A stretch of DNA of 47,345 nt from Bartonella sp. MM73XJBT.G (GCF_028618435.1 NZ_JAQISW010000015.1:1-47345); one strand, 5' to 3'. Positions 36,192-46,525 are shown, counted from the stretch's first letter. Numbers and translations are program-made. The notes: generated by a model from the sequence alone, not told the origin.

Positions 36192-38421
36192 AAAATCCCC
36201 CCACGCAGCACAGCATACGTGCTCTTTAAAAAAAACCGTATAGCGCGTAGGTCTTCACTGCAAAAGAACGCGTTAACACAAAGAGTCAGAACAGGAAAAA
36301 TCGTCCCCTTAACACACGTCCACAAATATCATCTTCTCATCAAACTTCTCCTTAAACATTAAAGAGGATGAAACAATCTTTTGTTTGTAAAATCTCCCTC
36401 TGTTTTCTTTTTCATGCCTTTGCAGATTTAATGTTATTATCAATATCCTCCTCTTAAAAAGGGAAGAGAAACAACAGATACCTGTATTTTATCGTTTTGC
36501 TTCTCTGTATTATCAGCAGTATCTTGATAGAAGCTGGCGGCAGAAAAGCGATCAGAGGATTAAGTAAGGGAACCATTCAATATTGAATGGTCAACCATGC
36601 CTGAAAATAAAAACACAACGCCTTCCCCGTTCACTCTTTCAGAAGATCTATCACCTTAAAGAACCGCATAGTGCGATGGAACACGATCATAGCGCATGAT
36701 GAGAACATGAGTCATTTTGAGATCTCAATGCGCTTTATCCCCCTCATATAAAACATCGGCTCAAATCAGTACCACGCATTCGACAAGTTTTTGGTGCGAT
36801 TTTCCGCATGATTTAATCTTACCAGAACAGAAAAAAAACGTCCTATTTTAGGGTTCTCTAAGAAGGAAAAACGCTACGGGAATGGTACGGTTTTGCCATT
36901 TTTTACAAAATCGCAACCGAATAATCCTGCGGCTTATGCCTTACAATCTCTGATAGAACATAAAAAAGCATGGATTCTCTGCAATTATGCGACAACCGTT
37001 TCGGTAAACCATCTTAGTTCGCTCACATGGCATCCCAAGGTTATCAGAGGAAGAATTTCATAAGGTTGTTGCTCTTATGCTTAAACATTTACCCCCTTTA
37101 CACCTTTGGCTTTTTAAAAAATAAGCATATATAGGAAAACATATACGGACATCCGTAACGGTATCCGCTTCTCCGCAAGGAGAGAACGCAGGAGTGGAAA
37201 ACCACACCTTTCGTCATTTAAGTTCCCCCTTTGATTTAAACGATCCAATAAGAGCATAACCACCATCACATAAAAGTAAAGATCACAAACTTAAAACAAA
37301 GAGACTTACCCAATCAGTAAAGCTCATAACCTCCTTCACTTCTCCCTTTAGAAAACTGTTTCACAATAAACAGCGTATATTCTCCTAACATGGTTGCCTA
37401 TATCCTTCGAGAAAGCAACAGATCATTAAAACTAATCCTTAGGTGTTAAAAAATATCAATCACGCACGACACAAAAAAGAAGTCTATTGATCAATAGGCT
37501 TTATGCCCTCCACCCGCGCCTTCTACCGCAAACATCTGCTTAAGTTTAGGAACTATATCATTCCACAAGAGAGAAAAAATGAGAGAAGCACATCTTTCTC
37601 TCACCAAGAAAAAATCAGCACACCACCTGTTTCCCCCATATAAGAACATCATATTGTCTATTTGCCTCAAACTTCAATGCTCGACCCCATCTCTCATAGC
37701 TTTCAACAAAGCAAATAAATTTTCAGCCCTCAAATTATTTCTTTGCCTTTCATCCCCCTTTTTTTGCAAAAAACTTCAATGAAAAGCAAAAGACTTCACC
37801 TAAACAAAACCATAACAGTCAGAAAAATTCTGGATAACTGGGGATATTTCTCATAAAAGCAGAAAGCTTCCAAAACAGAAAGCTCTCCATGGCTTTATTC
37901 AAATAAAAAACTATGCCAAACTACTGAATTGATTTTCTTTACTGCCAAATTTCTGATGCTCTCAAAGCCTCTTTTTTCACCATCTATAAAGAATAGACAA
38001 AAAAAATTTTAAAAAAGTAATTTTAATGGTCAACTTTATTTTCAAGAAACGCATCCCTTTAGCGGAATATATTCTCCTTTGCCCTATCGCCTTAAAAGCT
38101 CTTCATTCCCAAGTGGCCATTCCCTATTATCATTCCTCAACATTAACCATCATCACCATAGAACAAAAGCTTGCTCATCACTTTTCATTGGTAAGAAATA
38201 AATAGGCAAAAGATAAAATATCGCTCATCATCTGTATGAGCGACAGATTCTTCCAGAGTGACCAAGCCATACAGCCGTTTTTTTGTATTTTCATCATGAT
38301 AAAGCATAAGCTATCTTTTTAAGGGAATGCCATAGAGCGGGTTTTACTATGGCGCAAATTTTTCAAGAAAAATCTTAAACCGCAATAGAAAAGAAGTTTT
38401 CCTTATAGCGCGCACATGGTG
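36192..38421. other. Long gene-poor spacer with a 20-bp palindrome
   Basis: About 2.2 kb with no supported gene. 36572-36591 is a perfect 20-bp palindrome with ATTCAATATTGAAT at its centre. Around 36920-37065 a short frame (AAYALQSLIEHKKAWILCNY and on) is protein-like but ends quickly and has no start, so it may be a relic of a lost gene. The rest shows no feature. Confidence 0.45.
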
Positions 38422-38616
38422 TCACGCTTTGATCTTTTCCATCACAATAATAAGTTCAAATTTTAACCAAAACGATAATACACCTATTCTAAATGATTTG
38501 CGCACCACCTCATCCGCCACAGGCTGCTCCAATATCGATTCATTCATCGGTATATTTCCTTGAGGTTTTTTTGCGCTTTTGCGCCCTGTAAAAAAAGACA
38601 ATATTTTTTTTAGCAT
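38422..38616 (-). CDS. Possible small basic protein
   Basis: 64 residues from ATG 38616, with GGAG 6 nt upstream on the minus strand. The N-terminus MLKKILSFFTGRKSAKKPQG is amphipathic and basic. The C-terminus (FRIGVLSFWLKFELIIVMEKIKA) is hydrophobic but carries charged residues, so membrane insertion is unclear. No homologous family is recognised. The ribosome site is the main support. Confidence 0.4.
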   Translation of the reverse strand: MLKKILSFFTGRKSAKKPQGNIPMNESILEQPVADEVVRKSFRIGVLSFWLKFELIIVMEKIKA

Positions 38617-38928
38617 TGTAAACTCCAGTGCATTTTTAACTTCATTTCAATTGATTCGAATTGAACAATGCCAAAAAAAATATAATAAAAATAGAGGGTT
38701 AAGTTATGAAAACGAGAGGGGAAGTTTTACTGCCCAACAATGTCTATTTTTCCCCCTCTAAACAGTCATTGAAATACGATAAAAATTATTCTTATGTAAA
38801 AACAATTGCTTATAACTTAGGGGAGAAAGACAAAAACCTCCCCCCTAAATAGGAAAACATTCTCAAAATTATTAAAAAAAATGACGTAATTTTAGTGATC
38901 TTTTTCTTTTTTTGCTGATAAAAAAACC

Positions 38929-39561
38929 TTAGTTTTTTTTCGAAGGAGCCCCACCACGAGTTTCCCAATTGGCAACACTTGAAGCCTGCTCAATGAACTC
39001 CTTTGTTACTTCACCATTTTTCTTTACATATTTTTTACCATTCTCTTGCAGCCATTCCGCAAGCGTTGCTTTAACACTTGTACCTAGTGCAGCCTCGCTC
39101 ACTGCTTCCCACACCGCCACAGCTGCAGCAAGCTTTGGAGCATAACGTGGATGATTTGGATCTTGAAACGCATATTTTTGATCCTTCACTTCACCAGCAC
39201 CACCCTCGGAAAAGAAAAATGCAGGGCGATGACCATATGATAAAAGCCATTCTTTTAAATCTTCAACGAGGACATGTGAGGAATCTGCATCTATAAAATC
39301 CTGAAAATTATAGTACGACCATTCTATCGTTAACTGGTAGTCTTTTCCTGCTTGAACGATGGCATGATAAACTGCTCGGAAATTAGCAGTATTTTCTAAT
39401 GATAAAAGAACATTACCTTCGTAAATATCACCCTTTTCTGGTTCTATTTTGTTGACAAACCGACATTTTCCTGGATTTAATCCAGCTATTAAAAGTGCTG
39501 CCTGCGATAATGTTAGTTTTTTAAGAAGTCGCCATAATTCTAAACCTTTATCAATTTCCAT
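38929..39561 (-). CDS. Conserved hypothetical of mobile-element type
   Basis: 210 residues from ATG 39561. The first part (GLELWRLLKKLTLSQAALLI, AGLNPGK) and the last (ATLAEWLQENGKKY, FIEQASSVANWETRGGAPSK) match a pattern found in hypothetical proteins on plasmids, prophages and islands of many proteobacteria: a leading 'L-x-L-x-QAA-x-L-x-AGL-x-P' block and a terminal 'VANW-x-x-x-GGAP'. The function of that group is unknown. The protein is predicted soluble. It stands alone between two gene-free stretches, suggesting a remnant of an element. Confidence 0.7.
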   Translation of the reverse strand: MEIDKGLELWRLLKKLTLSQAALLIAGLNPGKCRFVNKIEPEKGDIYEGNVLLSLENTANFRAVYHAIVQAGKDYQLTIEWSYYNFQDFIDADSSHVLVEDLKEWLLSYGHRPAFFFSEGGAGEVKDQKYAFQDPNHPRYAPKLAAAVAVWEAVSEAALGTSVKATLAEWLQENGKKYVKKNGEVTKEFIEQASSVANWETRGGAPSKKN

Positions 39562-40874
39562 ATATTTTCCCGCTTTTTTCTACAAAACTGAACGTTTTTT
39601 TCAAAATGCTAAGAACAATCTCCTTCACTACACAGAGAGATTATGCACTTCCTCCCGAATTTATTACACTTTTTAAGTGGTTTACAACATTTCCCTTCTT
39701 GTGATTCACAAGGAAATGATTTTGATATAAGAAGTTTTGAAGCGAGAGAATCCTACTGAATTTAGGGCTTTCATGCAAGATATAAGGCGCATTGCAAGGC
39801 GATAAATGACCCTTCATAAAGCATCAATTTTCATACGTGATCAAACTAATTTGCTATGATAATATCTTTTGCACCCCAACCTTTAAAACCAATCCCAATC
39901 ACAGCACAAAAGATAATTTGTTAGACGCCAATAAATCCACCTCAATGCTAATATCATAAGAGGACTAGCTTACACTTAAAATGGGATGCGGGCTGTAAAA
40001 CGATCCAATTAAAATGCCTATAATGAATAGTGCTAAAGACTGTCGCAAACAGTGGGAACGAAGATGTTGTCATGGTACCGGCATGCTCTTTTAGAAGCAT
40101 CAAAATGAGAAGACTCAAGAGATCTTTATTCTTTCACGGGGGAAATTTATACTATTTCATGGGCGCCTTACTGCTCTTCCCTTCACAAGAACTTTCGCGA
40201 AAAGGGGCTTAGATCCTTGAATGCCCCCATCTTTACGCTTCATAAAAGAACACGCCGGCACCATCATTATATTTGCTAGCTCGTGGATTTTGTGACAGAC
40301 CTTACATTAAGGTGGTTCAATAAGAGTCATTGTTAATCCTTATCTTATACAAATTTTATCCACAGATTCATCCCACTTTTGACGTACAAGCGAGTGATTT
40401 TGATTAATTCAACAGGAGAGAGGTCTAGAATAAGAAAATCTTACATTATTCGAGACTCTCATTCAATGTACAAACAATGAATTATCATTATAAATCAATC
40501 TCTTTTACCCTTGAGACAAGGTCTTTTTTTAAAGAACGATTTCAAAATTCAAAAAGGTGTTATCGTCTTTTTCTATCGTCTTTTGAACGCATCAACTAAA
40601 TGATGGTGCTGGCTTATTTCTTTTCATCCATTCTTAAGTCTAAATCCATGAGAATGCTTCATTCAAATGTTCCTTTTAACAAAATAAAATATATTTTTTC
40701 TCAATTTTTTCACGGGCGCTCCTCTCAACACCCTTGGATAAATCTCCTTTATTGACTTGATTTTCCAGCTTTATTTTCATGGTGGCACCACATTCTTTTT
40801 TTTTCAGCGCAACCTTTTTGCACTTTTTCAGTTTGTAACTTTTAGGTTGACTTCCAGTTTATTTTGATTAATCT
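39562..40874. other. Gene-poor spacer with faint dispersed repeats
   Basis: About 1.3 kb. Short blocks such as AAAATGCCTATAAT (40011) recur near 31167 and 43470, and 40222-40255 resembles 34293-34330. No gene is supported. Confidence 0.4.
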
Positions 40875-40891
40875 TTTAGAATTATTCTAAA
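40875..40891 (+). promoter_or_regulatory. Irr-type iron control element (ICE) before mbfA
   Basis: TTTAGAAT-T-ATTCTAAA is a perfect 8-bp dyad identical to the core of the iron control element bound by Irr in alphaproteobacteria (TTTAGAA-N3-TTCTAAA). It lies 17 bp before the mbfA start codon. In related bacteria Irr represses mbfA when iron is low, and the position here suits repression. Confidence 0.85.
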
Positions 40892-40908
40892 GTGTAAAGG
40901 AACAGAGA

Positions 40909-41718
40909 ATGTTGAAATCGTTTTTTTCATTTGTACGGCGTAAGGCTCTGTTCTTTCGTTCAGCACAAAAAACTCTCCTTCAAGCGCTCAAAGTAAAAGA
41001 ACAACAGACTGCACTCTATTTAAAATATGCAAAAGCTCTAGAGCCTTATTCCTCTAAAGAAGCGGCGGTTTTTACCGCCATGGGGCTTAAAGAGCTTGAA
41101 AATTATAAGCAACTTTTGTGTCTTTCTTGCCATAACCGTTCCCACACGGCGGATAGATTATGTGAGCAAACTTCTTTTATAAAAAACAAGGGGAACCAAC
41201 CCTCTCCTAAAAAAACAGCAGCAAATCACACCATAAAAAAAACCTCGAAAGCGCAAAAACAAACACTTTTGACATGGATTCAACCAGGTCTTGCTGGGTT
41301 AATGGATGGCTCTGTCTCCACCCTTGCCCCCATTTTTGCCGCAGCATTTGCCACAGGAGAAACGCATCAAACCTTTTTGATTGGTCTCTCAGCTTCCATT
41401 GGGGCGGGACTTTCAATGGGGTTTACAGAAGCAGCCCATGATGATGGGAAGTTATCAGGGCGTGGTTCTCCTTTGAAAAGAGGTCTTGCCAGCGGCATTA
41501 TGACAACATTGGGCGGCTTAGGTCATACGCTTCCTTATTTGATCAATTCTTTTTATGTTGCAACAGTAATTGCCTGTATCATTGTTTTTTTCGAACTAGG
41601 CGCCATCGTCTGGATCCAGAACAAATACATGTCAACCCCTTTTTGGCGCGCCTCTTTACAAGTCATCATTGGGGGGGCTTTGGTTTTTGCTACAGGGATT
41701 ATTATCGGCAGTATTTAA
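40909..41718 (+). CDS. mbfA: MbfA-type iron exporter with reduced ferritin-like domain
   Basis: 269 residues from ATG 40909 (AAAGGAACAG upstream). MbfA exports iron and protects against iron and peroxide stress. The C-terminal VIT1/CCC1-like half is intact: WIQPGLAGLMDGSVSTLAPI, FAAAFATGETHQTFLIGLSA, GAGLSMGFTEAAHDDGKLSG, then RGSPLKRGLASGIMTTLGG, with about five membrane segments (about residues 125-269). The N-terminal ferritin-like half is reduced to about 70 residues with one recognisable helical repeat (LYLKYAKALEPYSSKEAAVF, GLKELENYKQL), and the ExxH metal motif of usual MbfA proteins is not seen. Full family members are about 320 residues. Expression is likely under Irr through the element 17 bp upstream. 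Confidence 0.88.
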   Translation: MLKSFFSFVRRKALFFRSAQKTLLQALKVKEQQTALYLKYAKALEPYSSKEAAVFTAMGLKELENYKQLLCLSCHNRSHTADRLCEQTSFIKNKGNQPSPKKTAANHTIKKTSKAQKQTLLTWIQPGLAGLMDGSVSTLAPIFAAAFATGETHQTFLIGLSASIGAGLSMGFTEAAHDDGKLSGRGSPLKRGLASGIMTTLGGLGHTLPYLINSFYVATVIACIIVFFELGAIVWIQNKYMSTPFWRASLQVIIGGALVFATGIIIGSI

Positions 41719-42135
41719 AAAAAACACGTCTCCATAATTTCGCTTATCGCATATAATTTTGCCTATCTCATAGGTCGTCCCCTTTTAACGGAACATCAAA
41801 TCATCATTGACAATCCCTTTATTGAAAGAGGCTCTTACTAATGCTTTGATAATCTTATCGGTAGTATCTAAAAAATCTCACCTGTAACAAATCATTTAGT
41901 TTTAAATAAGCCCGTGTTCCTTTATAGGCATAAGCCATTCTTGCTGATATCATTGCTGATACCATTATTGGAAAATGCTGCTGATGGAGCTTTGGCGTCT
42001 TGTGGATTAACAAAAGATAATAACCAAGCTCTGGGGACAACCTGTATCAAAAAACCTTTATCGACTTGTTTTATGGATATCTTTTGTTAAAGTATCATTT
42101 TTTTCTAGATCTCATATTTTGGAAATGCCTTGATC
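41719..42135. other. Spacer with a decayed mbfA tail
   Basis: 41845-41872 (TAATCTTATCGGTAGTATCT then AAAAAAT) is a diverged copy of the last codons and stop of mbfA (TTATTATCGGCAGTATTT, 41699-41716), about 150 bp downstream of the original. The remainder shows no gene. Confidence 0.5.
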
Positions 42136-42675
42136 ATGCCGCATACTGAAACCAAAACACCACTAAACAACCAAGAAAATTGTGTTTCTTCAAAATCTTC
42201 ACACCCCGTGACTTTATTCGTTCAGCGTCTTGCACACGGACAAGGCTTAGAACTTCCTCACTACGCAACAGCGGGTTCTGCGGGTCTTGATCTACGGGCC
42301 GCCATTGGAGAAGAAGAAACGCTCGTCCTTTCGCCAGGACAACGTGCTCTTATTCCAACGGGTCTTATTTTTCATTTATCACCTGGGCTTGAAGCACAAA
42401 TACGCCCACGCTCTGGTTTAGCTTTAAAACACGGCATCACATGCCTTAATACCCCAGGAACGATTGATAGTGATTACCGTGGTGAAGTCAAAGTCCTTCT
42501 CATCAATTGTGGTCAGGAAGACTTTTCTATTGAACGAGGCATGCGCATTGCTCAAACCGTCATCGCCCCTGTGACTCAAGTGAATGTTTGTGCCATTGAA
42601 CCAGCGCAAGAAGACAGTCAAAGTCATGCAGAGAGCCGTGGAACAGGAGGTTTTGGTTCAACAGGGCATACTTAA
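42136..42675 (+). CDS. dut: dUTP diphosphatase (dUTPase)
   Basis: 179 residues from ATG 42136; a TTG at 42130 is in frame but less likely. The enzyme hydrolyses dUTP to dUMP and pyrophosphate, keeping uracil out of DNA. All five motifs are present: [10 protein letters not shown] (I), [11 protein letters not shown] (II), [20 protein letters not shown] with catalytic Asp111 (III), [14 protein letters not shown] (IV) and [10 protein letters not shown] (V). The N-terminal 25 residues are extra compared with the shortest homologues. A decayed copy of the 5' part lies about 800 bp downstream. Confidence 0.97.
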   Translation: MPHTETKTPLNNQENCVSSKSSHPVTLFVQRLAHGQGLELPHYATAGSAGLDLRAAIGEEETLVLSPGQRALIPTGLIFHLSPGLEAQIRPRSGLALKHGITCLNTPGTIDSDYRGEVKVLLINCGQEDFSIERGMRIAQTVIAPVTQVNVCAIEPAQEDSQSHAESRGTGGFGSTGHT

Positions 42676-43676
42676 ATTACAATAAGGACAGTCTAAAGCG
42701 ACACGAGCTTATTTCAAAGATTCTTTCATTTCCGGATTTCTTAACTTTGGGGGATCCCTTAACGTTTTGGAATCCTTTGAAATCTAGAGAAATTCTTTAC
42801 GTAGTACGTCATCATAATACTGATACCGTAACAGCTTGAAAAATTGATTTGATGTATTCTTATTTCAGAACCCTTAATTTTTGAGGCATCTTAAGCTTTT
42901 AAAGAAAAGCAGCGCCCATTTATGCCCAAGGCTCTCACCTTGTAATCAAACGCACAAGCCTTGTATCCGTCCTCTCCTTATATCTCTTCAAAATCTTCAC
43001 AACCCCACGACTTTATTCATTCAGCATCTTGCTCACGGACAAGGTTTAGAACTTTCTCACTAAGCAAAAGCAAGTTCTGCGATCCTTGATTGATAATGTC
43101 CCCTAAAGAGAAGCAAAAACCTCTCACATACCCTAATACGTCTTTCCTAATATGTCTTTTCTTGATCCCTTGGAGCTTTTAAAGCACGCATTCTTCCACG
43201 CTTTTCACTTGAAACGCACAAAGCCTCTCCATAACGCCCCCCTCACATACCCGCTAACCCCCTAAAACAATTGGTTACGATGATCTAGAAGACACATCCT
43301 CTTGAGAGGATTTGAGTAAAATTCATTGTCTTCATTGTCTTGTAAAATGAATGATCCAAATGCCATAAGATTTTCTCACGGCCAATTTGTTTTTACAGCC
43401 ATCATAACCTACGTCTCTTATCCATTACAAGCGCTGTTGTCCGTACAAATAAAGACGAAAAAAAGACTAAAAATGCCTATAATTATAATGAACACATGTG
43501 CCAAGGGCGACCGCAACATTGGAAGAGTATAAAGATCTCTTTTATAAGGCATTAAAATGGGAACACTCAATAGATTTTTTTATTCTTATTTTATAAAAAC
43601 ATGACCATTTATTCATGGACGCCGTAGCTTTACCTCTACTCAGACAAAAAGAACAATGACCACGGCTGCTTTATAG
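42676..43676. other. Spacer with dut fragment and dispersed repeat
   Basis: Contains the dut fragment (42981-43085). 43440-43660 shares short blocks (AAAAATGCCTATAATT, GGGAACACTCAATAG, TTTACCTCTACTCA) with 31150-31380. No complete gene is seen. Confidence 0.45.
42981..43085 (+). pseudogene. Decayed fragment of the dut 5' part
   Basis: About 105 bp matches 42186-42285 (shared: TCTTCAAAATCTTCAC, CTTGCNCACGGACAAGG, TTAGAACTT). An in-frame stop (CACTAAGC for CACTACGC) and small gaps disable it. It is in direct orientation and covers the region from SSKSSHP to GSAGL. Confidence 0.92.
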
Positions 43677-43850
43677 AGCCCCTCTTGCAGCAAGATTGAG
43701 AGCGTTTTGCAATCCGATCAAACCAATTTTACGCTTCTAGTGCATACGCCTTTGGTTGAATCAATCAACGATAGTCCCCTCATCAATTTCATTCTATGAC
43801 TTTGATATAACTTTGATGAAGTTGCTTTACGTCCTTCAACAAAGCTATTT
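43677..43850 (-). pseudogene. Decayed exbD fragment
   Basis: It matches the exbD gene at about 44033-44210. GCGTTTTGCAATCCGA is shared exactly, followed by AANACCNATTTTAC, ATCAATTTCA and the CCTTCAACAAAG / CCCTCAACAAAG block. Several indels break it. It lies directly downstream of exbD in the same orientation. Confidence 0.85.
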
Positions 43851-43915
43851 TTTTTATCAGTTATTTTTTTATCATGGGGATAGAAGCCATTCCAGAAATA
43901 TGAGCCTTAACAGTA

Positions 43916-44473
43916 TCACTCATTGTTTCCGCCTGTCACATGACCCACCACGTTAGTCCCCACTCCATCAATAGCACCCTCTGTCACAACAAGTCCCTTT
44001 GTTTCATCTGCTGTTTTATGATTTTCCCCATCTCTTGCGGCAAAATTGGAAGCGTTTTGCAATCCGACAAGACCGATTTTACTATACCCAACCATGCGTA
44101 TTTGATTTAATAAATCGATGACAATGCCATAATCAATTTCACTATCAGCTTTGATTAAAATTTTTGTCTCTAAATTTTGCTTGGTCTCCCTCAACAAAGT
44201 TTCCCTCAAAACTGCTTGTTCTATAAGATGATTGCCAATGTAAAGAGAATGATCTTTTTGCAAAGTGACATAAAGAGGCTCATCTGGTTGAACCACGGAA
44301 GGTGCTTGCGTTATCGAAGGAAGCTGAACAGGAATGACAGATGTTGCCAAAGGTGCAGCAACCATAAAAACAATCAGCAATACCAACACAACATCAATAA
44401 AAGGGGTCACATTGATTTCGCTGTGCAACCCACTCTCATCGAAATCAAAATCATCATTAAAGCTTGCTTTCAT
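43916..44473 (-). CDS. exbD: ExbD/TolR-family biopolymer transport protein
   Basis: 185 residues. Start ATG 44473 overlaps the exbB stop by four bases. With ExbB it converts proton-motive force into movement of TonB for uptake of iron/heme complexes. After a short cytoplasmic N-terminus comes SEINVTPFIDVVLVLLIVFMV (about residues 18-38), where Asp27 is the proton-linked acid of the family. The periplasmic domain follows (VQLPSI, YVTLQKDHSLYIGN, ILIKADSEIDYGIVIDLLNQ, GYSKIGLVG). The tail (residues 145-185, Gly/Asn/Val-rich) is longer than usual for the family. Confidence 0.93.
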   Translation of the reverse strand: MKASFNDDFDFDESGLHSEINVTPFIDVVLVLLIVFMVAAPLATSVIPVQLPSITQAPSVVQPDEPLYVTLQKDHSLYIGNHLIEQAVLRETLLRETKQNLETKILIKADSEIDYGIVIDLLNQIRMVGYSKIGLVGLQNASNFAARDGENHKTADETKGLVVTEGAIDGVGTNVVGHVTGGNNE

Positions 44474-45345
44474 TTTTTATGACTTTTCTGTTGTTTTTGT
44501 CGATCCAGTTCACGACTCAAAAGCCTTTCAAGAGCAGCAGCAATATCACCTAAATCACTGCGATAAGCATTCAAAGCACGCATAAGGCTATTATACATAA
44601 CAACGGCGGGGATCGCTACAAAAAGCCCAATCGCCGTTGCAAATAAGGCTTCAGCAATTCCAGGAGCAACCACATCAAGCCGCGTTGTTTGCGATTGAGC
44701 AATCCCAATAAAAGAATTCATAATTCCCCAAACCGTTGCAAAAAGCCCCACAAAGGGCGCAATAGCGCCAATGGTTGCAAGAACAGCATTTCCACACGCA
44801 ATACGACGTGTTGCAGCCAACAAACAACGCGACAAAAGCGAATGAACCCTTTCTTTTAAACCTTCATGAACATCGCGAACATAAACATCGCGAGAAACGT
44901 CTCCATATTGCTTATTTTCCTCATAAAAGAGAATATCTTCAAGCGTTTGTGCACTTTTCCTTGGATTGGTTCTCTCAGCGGCGCTTTCACTGACCTCTTC
45001 GAAAGCAGTAAAATGAACCTCTTGTGTTGAAAGATAGACCTCTTTAAGGACTTCTTTGAGAAAAAACATTCCAGCCCCTTTGCTTTCTTTCAAGCTCGCA
45101 GCCAAACGCGTGAGAGTCTGAGCGTTCAGAACCAATCGGAGTTCATGACGCACGCGTCGTTTTGCCACAGTGATCTCAACAATTTTCACAAAAGCAATTG
45201 TCCAAGACACAAGAGAAGAAAGTAACAACAAAATGATAACAGCTTTCACCACCCAATCAGCAGCCATAAACATAGAAAAAGGCGAAAAATCATGTCCTAC
45301 CAATATAGCAGAACGACTCTCTAAAGGGACTGTTTCAGATTCCAT
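44470..45345 (-). CDS. exbB: ExbB/TolQ-family proton channel protein
   Basis: 291 residues from ATG 45345. It forms the inner-membrane motor complex with ExbD. There is a first membrane segment at about 30-55 (WVVKAVIILLLLSSLVSWTI), a long cytoplasmic loop (about 60-185), and the MotA/TolQ/ExbB channel part with NAVLATIGAIAPFVGLFATV, WGIMNSFIGIA, and APGIAEALFATAIGLFVAIP, which are the two other membrane helices and the TxxGLxxAIPA-type motif. It is probably ExbB rather than TolQ because no Tol-Pal genes are near and iron/heme genes are common in the window. The operon is exbB-exbD. A tonB gene is not present in the window. Confidence 0.93.
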   Translation of the reverse strand: MESETVPLESRSAILVGHDFSPFSMFMAADWVVKAVIILLLLSSLVSWTIAFVKIVEITVAKRRVRHELRLVLNAQTLTRLAASLKESKGAGMFFLKEVLKEVYLSTQEVHFTAFEEVSESAAERTNPRKSAQTLEDILFYEENKQYGDVSRDVYVRDVHEGLKERVHSLLSRCLLAATRRIACGNAVLATIGAIAPFVGLFATVWGIMNSFIGIAQSQTTRLDVVAPGIAEALFATAIGLFVAIPAVVMYNSLMRALNAYRSDLGDIAAALERLLSRELDRQKQQKSHKK

Positions 45346-46183
45346 TTCTGTCTCACACTCTTGTGGTCTTAATCTTCTTTATGCGATGAAACGTCAATCC
45401 GCAGAGCACCACTATTCCACACTGCCACTTCCCTTCAACGTCACTTTCACATTTCTTAAGAAAGAAAACTTGATAAATCAAGTATAGTTTTATTTCCTAA
45501 ATTCTCTTTTCCCCCAGCCAGATCACTCAAGAAATTTTTATACCCCTTCACAAGTTTATCTTAACTTAAGTCGCTTTACTGCGTAAATTTGGCAAAATGA
45601 TAGACTTATAAGAAATATCCCACATGATGTTTCAATTTATAAAAATATAAAAATAACGCATTATTTTTCTACTTACAACACATTGACTTATAAGAATAAT
45701 TTATCATCACTCCTGTTGAATAAGCCCCTCATCTCGCAAGCTTATCTCAATTCAGCCGCTCTTGAATAAACCCAATAAAATATTTGCCAGCATGGAATAA
45801 TTTGTTCGGGATAAACAGCAAAAATGAACCCCTTAAAGAAAAAGATCTTCTCCTCTTAAAAAACAATGCTCTGAAATTCTCTTCTCATAATTAAAAGAGA
45901 CACATTCTTTTAAACAAGCCAAAAGGATCATGGAGATACTTTAAGCGTTCAAAGGCATAAAAGCAATTTCACCAAAGGGAGATGCTTTAATAGGACAAGA
46001 GCTCCTCTTACAAGCTGAGTGATCGATGAGATTTATTTTATCAAAAACAATTTTAAATTGCACAAAAAGACAAGGAACCAAAAAAAACTTTTGGCGTTAC
46101 AAAAGCAGTAAAAGTTTTCACTCCAATGCAAATGATTACGATGAACACACCAACAAAACTATACAAGAGAAGGAAAGACCATC
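45346..46183. other. Spacer between divergent exbB and the DUF883 gene
   Basis: About 840 bp, AT-rich. It probably holds both promoters, but I see no iron control element like that of mbfA. A frame at 46026-46292 overlaps the start of the next gene in another register and is not called. Confidence 0.4.
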
Positions 46184-46522
46184 ATGGACAATAATAAAAA
46201 CACAAAAAAAAATAAAACAACTGGAGAAAAAGACCCACAAAACGAGCTCCAGGGACAACTTGAAACGTTACGTCATGAAGTTTCAGGGATGACCTCAACA
46301 CTGACAGATCTTGGTGCAAAAAAATTCAATGAGGTCAAAGACAAAGCGGAAAAACTGTATCACTCAGCGAAAGAAAACAGTGAAGACATCATGTCTCAAG
46401 CAAAAGATAAAATCAGTGATCTTGAACAAACCATGAATCAATGTATTCGCAAAAATCCTGGCAAAAGCGTTTTGTTTGCAGCAGGCGTTGGTTTTATTCT
46501 TTCTCAATTACTGCGTCGTTAA
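46184..46522 (+). CDS. DUF883 (YqjD/ElaB-like) membrane-anchored protein
   Basis: 112 residues from ATG 46184 with GAAGGAAAG upstream. The N-terminal 85 residues are hydrophilic and helical (LETLRHEVSGMTSTLTDLGA, KKFNEVKDKAEKLYHSAKEN), and the C-terminus ends with one membrane segment (SVLFAAGVGFILSQLLRR) after RKNPGK. This is the layout of DUF883 proteins, inner-membrane-anchored at the C-terminus. In Escherichia coli relatives bind ribosomes in stationary phase; whether this one does is unknown. The next gene starts 3 bp after its stop. Confidence 0.85.
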   Translation: MDNNKNTKKNKTTGEKDPQNELQGQLETLRHEVSGMTSTLTDLGAKKFNEVKDKAEKLYHSAKENSEDIMSQAKDKISDLEQTMNQCIRKNPGKSVLFAAGVGFILSQLLRR

Positions 46523-46525
46523 GCC

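Noticed and set aside
46026..46292. 88-codon frame overlapping the DUF883 start
   Set aside because: It is in another register from the DUF883 gene, whose start has a good ribosome site and a recognised family.
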